This document shows, in pieces, positions 32,426 through 36,762 of a stretch of 36,762 nt of DNA; positions within the stretch are counted from its first letter, which is position 1; each line of letters begins with the position of its first letter. This DNA is from Bacteroidota bacterium (lineage in GTDB: Bacteria > Bacteroidota > Bacteroidia > J057 > JAJTIE01): positions 1 through 36,762 of the forward strand of contig JAHBTG010000023.1 of NCBI GenBank assembly GCA_019638695.1. Direction: 5' to 3'. A program made the translations under genes and the position numbers. Below the pieces are notes generated by a model, which was not told where the DNA came from, did no database searches, and saw nothing but the letters and a program-made list of their open reading frames with translations.

Positions 32426-33055
32426 ATGATGTCAGATTCCCCGAAATATGTGGTGGCCGGTATCGGCACGGATGTGGGCAAGACAATGGTAAGCGCAGTG
32501 CTGGTAACCGGCATGGAAGCAGATTACTGGAAACCGGTGCAGGCAGGCACTACCCCTCAGACAGACAGTGCACGCATAGCAGCCCTTACGGGAGTTCCCG
32601 CCAGCCGCATCCACCCGGAGGCCTATCTGCTGAAAGCGCCCGAAAGCCCGCATGCCGCAGCAGCCAAAGAGGGCCTGGAAATTGAGGCGGCACGTTTATA
32701 CGCATTGCCCCAGACTACCCGTCCGCTGATCATCGAAGGGGCCGGGGGACTAATGGTGCCGCTGAACGAAGAGGTCTTGTACCTGGATATCCTGCGGGAA
32801 TGGCGCCTGCCAGTCATCCTGGTGGCACGCCTGTACCTGGGGGCTATTAACCATAGCTTATTATCCATTGATGCGCTGGAAACCCGCGGGATAGAACCGC
32901 TGGGCATTGTTTTCTGCGGAGAACAGGCCCCCGACATGGAGCAGTTTATCCTCAATTATTCAGGACTGGATAAGATAGGTCATGTGCCTCTATTTGATTC
33001 GGACCCTACGCCGGAACAGTTAAAAGAAGTGTTTGACCGGCACTTTAACCTGTAG
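32426..33055 (+). CDS. bioD: ATP-dependent dethiobiotin synthetase
   Basis: This 209-residue enzyme closes the ureido ring of dethiobiotin from 7,8-diaminopelargonate, CO2 and ATP, the penultimate step of biotin synthesis. Signatures are the P-loop AGIGTDVGKT (residues 11-20), KPVQAGT with the substrate-binding Lys, LKAPESPHAAA, LIIEGAGGLMVPL and VARLYLGAINHSLLSIDAL. It is of the short Bacteroidota type, and length is normal. ATG codons at 32426 and 32429 are both possible starts. No other biotin gene is in the window, so it stands apart from its pathway partners, or those lie elsewhere. It is divergent from rimO. Confidence 0.95.
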   Translation: MMSDSPKYVVAGIGTDVGKTMVSAVLVTGMEADYWKPVQAGTTPQTDSARIAALTGVPASRIHPEAYLLKAPESPHAAAAKEGLEIEAARLYALPQTTRPLIIEGAGGLMVPLNEEVLYLDILREWRLPVILVARLYLGAINHSLLSIDALETRGIEPLGIVFCGEQAPDMEQFILNYSGLDKIGHVPLFDSDPTPEQLKEVFDRHFNL

Positions 33056-33394
33056 CCCAATCTCCTATTAGCCCCAGATCTGTTTCGATACCTTCTGCAT
33101 TACAGGATTGGGAAGGACTTACCAGTGCTGCGCAGGAGATACCAAGACAAGTCCGGCATGACGGGGAGCAAACACCCCCTACAAACTGCCTAAGCGAAAA
33201 GGGCGGCCCCGCAGGCGAACCACCCAAAACCCCACTTCCATTGGATCGGTATCTTTTACCAGATCCGGGGCACTGATCATCCCGTATCTGGCTGGCAAGA
33301 ATTGCCGCCCCGGCAGGAGCCTTGATTTTCGGCGTACTTTTTATCGTACCAATAAAGAACCCGTGCAATACCATATGCCACTATGCAGGGGGAG

Positions 33395-33420
33395 GGATCC
33401 TTCGCTTCGCTCAGGATGAC
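33395..33420. repeat. REP-like short interspersed element
   Basis: This 26-bp core contains CCTTCGCTTCGCTCAGGATG within ATCCT/AGGAT inverted ends. It matches a short motif scattered through intergenic DNA of many bacteria, whose reverse-strand translation gives the well-known spurious peptide VILSEAKD. Only one copy is in this window. Confidence 0.6.
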
Positions 33421-33448
33421 GCTGCGCGAGGCGGGGGCGTATACATAA

Positions 33449-33474
33449 AAAAGCCCCTCCTGGGAGGGGCTTTT
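33449..33474 (-). terminator. Strong hairpin terminator of the tail-fibre-like gene
   Basis: A 12-base perfect inverted repeat (33449-33460 with 33463-33474) is GC-rich in the centre, and its A/T ends extend to six T on the minus strand. In practice it would form an 11-bp stem with a 4-nt loop. It lies 25 bp after the stop at 33500. The A-tract on the other side allows bidirectional use. Confidence 0.85.
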
Positions 33475-33499
33475 ATCTTTCAGGAAAACCGGATGGGAC

Positions 33500-36400
33500 C
33501 TAGCGGCCAATGGGTTTTACGTCTTCCATCTTTTGCCCGGTACGCATAGGCTGAATCTCCTGCATAGTGGTGGGGCCACCCAGCGGCTTCAGCTCTGTTT
33601 TTTGCTTATGTTTATTACTGAACAAGCTCTTACTAGCAGGCTGACCATACAACTCAGGCGTAAAGTATTTGCCACGCATGGAAGCAGGTTTGTCAATCTC
33701 CACCTGACGCTTATGGGGATACTGCTGCAGATAAGGATCATTACGTTCGGCATATACTACCCAGCTGATCTTCTGCCCGGGGTTTCCGCCTGCAATCACA
33801 AACCGGTCTCCCTGCAGCTCTTCCTTGATATAAGCATTGGCCTGCTGGCCGATAGCCGTAAGCTGGTAAGTAAAGTTGATATTATTGGCAGTCACATAGT
33901 TTTTGAGCGTTACCACAGCCTCGCCACTGGCATCCAGGGTAATAGTGCCACGGTACACATTCAGCACCTCGTCACTTTCCAAAGCAAAGTGGCGCAGAAT
34001 TTTATTGGCAGGATCCTGCGGGTGGTCTATGACAAAAGGTTTAGTCCCGCTGGCACCCACATCCCCCTGTGCATAAGTACCGAATGTAAACAGCCCTCCT
34101 ATTGGAGCTTCACCCAATACGCCAACGCTGATCAAGGGATCTACAGCCTGGCCATAAACGCCCACAGGAATAAATACAAACCCTGAAGGTTGATCATTGA
34201 TACCCGCCACACCATAACCAGCATCAGTAAGGGCAACACCCCATACACCATTTACACCGGAGCCTACGACACCACAACCGTCTGTGGGGAAAGATCCCAG
34301 AATAGCAGTTGCATTATTACCAAAGCCCAGCAAACCGATACCAGATGTCGCATTAGTACCCACACCTTGTACCCCATAAGTGCTGCCTTCACCAGACACA
34401 CCGGCGCTACCGCCCAAGGCAACACTCAGGGCGCCATAGCCACGGATACCCGCGGTATTGCCACGGCCAATGACCCCGGCACCTGTAGCTGAAATGGGGA
34501 AACTCGTAAGGTTATTGCCCAGACCAATGATACCAATGCCATTAGCCACAGTACTGCCCTGGAAGAAGCCGCCGCGTAGCGTACCAAGACCCAGCACACC
34601 GGCACCCTCAGCAGGGCCCACCAATGCCGTATTATTTGCCTGGCCTACTACCCCAAACGAACTGGCAACGTTAACACCCAGACCATATATACCAAAACCG
34701 CCACTGGCAGAGCCGGCACCTACGACACCGTTCAATGTACCTTCGGCCACCACGCCACCGCCTGTGGTGAGGCTGGGCGTAAAGGTTGTAAGATTATTGC
34801 CCAAAGCGAAAACACCGATACCAGTAGTGGCAGTCGTACCGTTGGCTTGCAAACCATAGGTAGCGCCCGTACCGCTTACGCCCACGCTACCGCCGGCGAC
34901 TTGCGTGCGGGTACCCACACCTGTCATCCCCACTACCAGACCTTCGCCCCGCACACCGGAACCGCCACCACTGGTACGGCCCAGCACAGCGGCGGCATTG
35001 TTACCAGCCACTCCTGTGGGAGAAGTAATAGAAGCTTCAATGGCCACCACATTGGCCACATTATTGGGGTGACTGGCAAAGATGGCGCGGGTAGCGTCTA
35101 CGGCAGGTGCCGTCACATGCAATCTGTGCGTGGGCGCAGCCTGGCCAATACCCACGTTACCATTACCGGTAAAGGTGAGGTTAAAACCTGCCTGGGCTAC
35201 ATCCGTAGCACGCAAGAGCGTGCCGCCCAGCTCTACGGCGCCAGTACCACTGGCCGTAGTATTCAGGCCATTCTGGGCATTGACCGTAGAGGCCGCCCAG
35301 GTACCATCACCACGAAGGAAATTGTTCTGCTGACCTGCCAGCGGCTGGGGAACGATACCCGCAGTACCGTTGGCAGCGCCGGTGGCGCCTACCATCGCTG
35401 CAGCTGTAGGTGCAGCCGCCCAGGTGCCGTCACCGCGAAGGAAGTTGTTCTGCTGACCTGCCAGCGGCTGGGGAACGATACCCGCAGTACCGTTGGCAGC
35501 GCCGGTGGCGCCTACCATCGCTGCGGCTGTAGGTGCAGCGGCCCAGGTGCCGTCACCGCGAAGGAAGTTATTCTGCTGGCCTGCGGCGGGTACGGGAACG
35601 ATACCTGAAGTACCGGGCGCACCGGCAGAGGCGCCGGTCATCACAGGCGCGGTGATTGTACGGGCCGTTGTGCCATTATAAGTGGTGCCTGTGGTAAATG
35701 CAATGCCGGCACCGGCGGTAAGATCATTGGGCGTAGGAATAGCCGTGGGAGTCCAACTGGCTCCATTAAAGATAAGTATCTGTCCCAGTGTAGGGGCGGT
35801 AGCGGATACAGGGGTAGTTTGAATTCTACTGACAACCGTAGAACCGGGTGCACCGGTTACATCTCCGGCCAGGTTATCGACGCTGAAAGTAGTGCCCGTG
35901 AGCGTAAGACCCGTACCGGCGCTATAATTAGTCCCGGCATCTGCAGCGGGTTCCCACTGGCTCAGGGCGTTGTTCCATTTCAGTACCTGGCCGTTGGTAG
36001 GGGCGGTATTGACCACTGCGCGGCCTTGCAGCTGGTTGGCGTTCCAGAAGGCAGCAGTATTATTAATGGTAATGGAAGTACCTGTGCCCAGCACAGCCCC
36101 GGTACCATTGGTAACGGTTGCTATGGTGGCAGGGTTGGTCAGCGTAAGATTACCGGAAGTGGGTGCAGGCACGGCAGTGGGCTCCCAGCGGCTCAGGGCG
36201 TTGTTCCAGGTAAGCACCTGGCCATTGGCAGGCGCCGTATTGGCCATAGCACGGCCTTGCAAACGCTCCACTACGGTAGCGTTGGGTGCACCGGTCACAT
36301 CTCCGGCCAGGTTATTGACGCTAAACTGCCCTGCGGTAAGCGTAAGGCCGGTACCAGCCGTATAGGCAGTCCCGCCCGCCGTAAGGCTCACCCAGGTGGG

Positions 36401-36625
36401 TACGCCGGCTACCATCATCAGGCCCTCAAAATCTGCGCCTGTATAACGGATAGCACCCAGGCTGGTAGCGGCAGTGCTGCCGGTATTGCCCAGCTTAACG
36501 GCCCCGGCCACATCCAGTTTCTCCACCGGGTTGGGCACTCCTATGCCAAAGTTGTTTTGAGCAAACAGGGCAGGCGCTCCCAGCAGCATGAGCACCCCCA
36601 GCAATTGTAGTTTCTTTACATTCAT
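33500..36625 (-). CDS. Secreted tail-fibre-like repeat protein (1041 aa)
   Basis: With the start at 36625 (MNVKKLQLLGVLMLLGAPALFAQ) it has a clean Sec signal; the frame continues to 36643 but that start is poor. The N-terminal third carries phage-tail-fibre-style modules: FGIGVPNPVEKLDVAGAV, then LAGDVTGAPxxTVV, NGQVLxWNNALSxWEP and NNFLRGDGTWAA repeats. A second NVGIGQAAPTHRLHV follows near residue 490. The middle is a long Gly/Val-rich array (GVxGxG, GIGxxGxGN) likely to form a beta-helix or triple-stranded fibre. The C-terminal ~190 residues (FVIDHPQDPANKILRHF, YQLTAIGQ, FVIAGGNPGQKISWVVYAERND) match a module I recall at the ends of similar proteins across several phyla. No S74 peptidase or T9SS domain was recognised. 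Confidence 0.75.
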   Translation of the reverse strand: MNVKKLQLLGVLMLLGAPALFAQNNFGIGVPNPVEKLDVAGAVKLGNTGSTAATSLGAIRYTGADFEGLMMVAGVPTWVSLTAGGTAYTAGTGLTLTAGQFSVNNLAGDVTGAPNATVVERLQGRAMANTAPANGQVLTWNNALSRWEPTAVPAPTSGNLTLTNPATIATVTNGTGAVLGTGTSITINNTAAFWNANQLQGRAVVNTAPTNGQVLKWNNALSQWEPAADAGTNYSAGTGLTLTGTTFSVDNLAGDVTGAPGSTVVSRIQTTPVSATAPTLGQILIFNGASWTPTAIPTPNDLTAGAGIAFTTGTTYNGTTARTITAPVMTGASAGAPGTSGIVPVPAAGQQNNFLRGDGTWAAAPTAAAMVGATGAANGTAGIVPQPLAGQQNNFLRGDGTWAAAPTAAAMVGATGAANGTAGIVPQPLAGQQNNFLRGDGTWAASTVNAQNGLNTTASGTGAVELGGTLLRATDVAQAGFNLTFTGNGNVGIGQAAPTHRLHVTAPAVDATRAIFASHPNNVANVVAIEASITSPTGVAGNNAAAVLGRTSGGGSGVRGEGLVVGMTGVGTRTQVAGGSVGVSGTGATYGLQANGTTATTGIGVFALGNNLTTFTPSLTTGGGVVAEGTLNGVVGAGSASGGFGIYGLGVNVASSFGVVGQANNTALVGPAEGAGVLGLGTLRGGFFQGSTVANGIGIIGLGNNLTSFPISATGAGVIGRGNTAGIRGYGALSVALGGSAGVSGEGSTYGVQGVGTNATSGIGLLGFGNNATAILGSFPTDGCGVVGSGVNGVWGVALTDAGYGVAGINDQPSGFVFIPVGVYGQAVDPLISVGVLGEAPIGGLFTFGTYAQGDVGASGTKPFVIDHPQDPANKILRHFALESDEVLNVYRGTITLDASGEAVVTLKNYVTANNINFTYQLTAIGQQANAYIKEELQGDRFVIAGGNPGQKISWVVYAERNDPYLQQYPHKRQVEIDKPASMRGKYFTPELYGQPASKSLFSNKHKQKTELKPLGGPTTMQEIQPMRTGQKMEDVKPIGR
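35292..35660 (-). repeat. Three 123-bp tandem coding repeats
   Basis: Copies begin at 35292, 35415 and 35538, exactly 123 bp (41 codons) apart. The first two are almost identical in DNA over the whole unit, including silent positions; the third keeps the first ~45 bases and then diverges. They encode the QQNNFLRGDGTWAA unit with a TAAAMVGATGAANGTAG spacer. Near-identity at synonymous sites points to a recent duplication or gene conversion. Confidence 0.9.
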
Positions 36626-36762
36626 AGCAACAGAATAAGGCATTTTGAGTATGCAAACGATTTAGCTGGTGAAGATAAGAAAGATGACTGCATGAACAAT
36701 ACCTGCCCGCTAAAAAAAATTCTGTGCCAACTATAGACAAGGGTGTATTTTGCAGATTGTCA

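Larger units (their letters stand above)
33056..33499. other. Gene-free stretch between bioD and the tail-fibre-like gene
   Basis: No frame in these 444 bp looks coding; the ones present lack family features and have no consistent start. It holds a REP-like element at 33395-33420 and a strong terminator at 33449-33474. No clear terminator for bioD itself was found. The rest (33056-33390) shows no recognisable element. Confidence 0.7.

Noticed and set aside
33277-33510. Minus-strand frame containing VILSEAKDP
   Set aside because: This peptide is the known spurious translation of a REP-like intergenic element, not a protein.
33500-36625. Prophage remnant or contractile injection system
   Set aside because: Tail-fibre-like modules are present, but there are no baseplate, sheath, tube, capsid, terminase or integrase genes near it, and the protein has its own Sec signal.
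36712-36730. Sigma-54-like TTGGCAC on the minus strand upstream of the fibre gene
   Set aside because: The -12 half lacks the required GC (it reads TTTTT), so only half of the element is present.
36495-36740. 81-residue minus-strand frame at the window end
   Set aside because: It overlaps the fibre gene's start in another frame and its sequence shows no domain or signal. The 36626-36762 stretch is better read as the upstream region of the fibre gene.

Overview
The window is chromosomal DNA of a member of the Bacteroidota, most likely a Chitinophagales/Saprospiria-type organism. The signs are: Bacteroidota promoter elements (TTG or TTTG, 19-20 bp, then TAnnTTTG); a giant secreted protein ending in a type IX secretion (T9SS) type A sorting domain; SpII lipoproteins and outer-membrane barrels; bshC (bacillithiol), waaA (Kdo, so a Gram-negative lipid A) and a GWxTD-type protein; and the run nusB-ytxH-DUF1573-DUF1573-yajC-ybbR-coaE. 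Base composition is moderately GC-rich and fairly even, except for an AT-rich patch at about 28.0-28.2 kb. No tRNA, rRNA, IS element, integrase or CRISPR array was seen.

Layout. (1) 1-4910, plus strand: the 3' end of a deoxynucleoside kinase gene, a clear promoter, then a housekeeping operon (nusB, ytxH-like, two DUF1573 lipoproteins, yajC, ybbR-like, coaE), and a TerB-like gene. (2) 4902-6994, minus strand: an outer-membrane barrel gene translationally coupled to waaA. (3) 7062-11521, plus strand: UDP-glucose dehydrogenase, an LTA-synthase/OpgB-like phosphoglycerol transferase, and a diacylglycerol kinase. The last two could form a lipid head-group transfer and diacylglycerol recycling pair. 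(4) 11530-17108, minus strand: an unknown lipoprotein; comEC, a crotonase and a small secreted protein in one run; then an outer-membrane barrel with its own promoter and terminator; then a metallo-beta-lactamase-fold hydrolase. (5) 17222-28000, minus strand: one 3592-residue secreted repeat protein, about 29% of the window. (6) 28234-32303, minus strand: rimO, a GWxTD-like protein and bshC, probably one operon with an overlapping rimO/GWxTD junction. (7) 32426-33055, plus strand: a lone bioD, then a 444-bp gene-free stretch with a REP-like element and a strong terminator. (8) 33500-36625, minus strand: a 1041-residue secreted protein with phage-tail-fibre-like repeats.

Functionally the window combines core envelope and housekeeping genes with two large surface or secreted proteins. 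The most striking object is the giant protein. It has about 24 Ig-like units of roughly 100 residues, each with exactly two cysteines (likely one disulfide each), at least three unit subtypes, and an internal segmental duplication of four consecutive units. No defence system or mobile element was found. The candidates for something not previously described are the giant adhesin-like protein with its unrecognised N-terminal and Cys-rich regions, and the phosphoglycerol transferase/DAG kinase pair.
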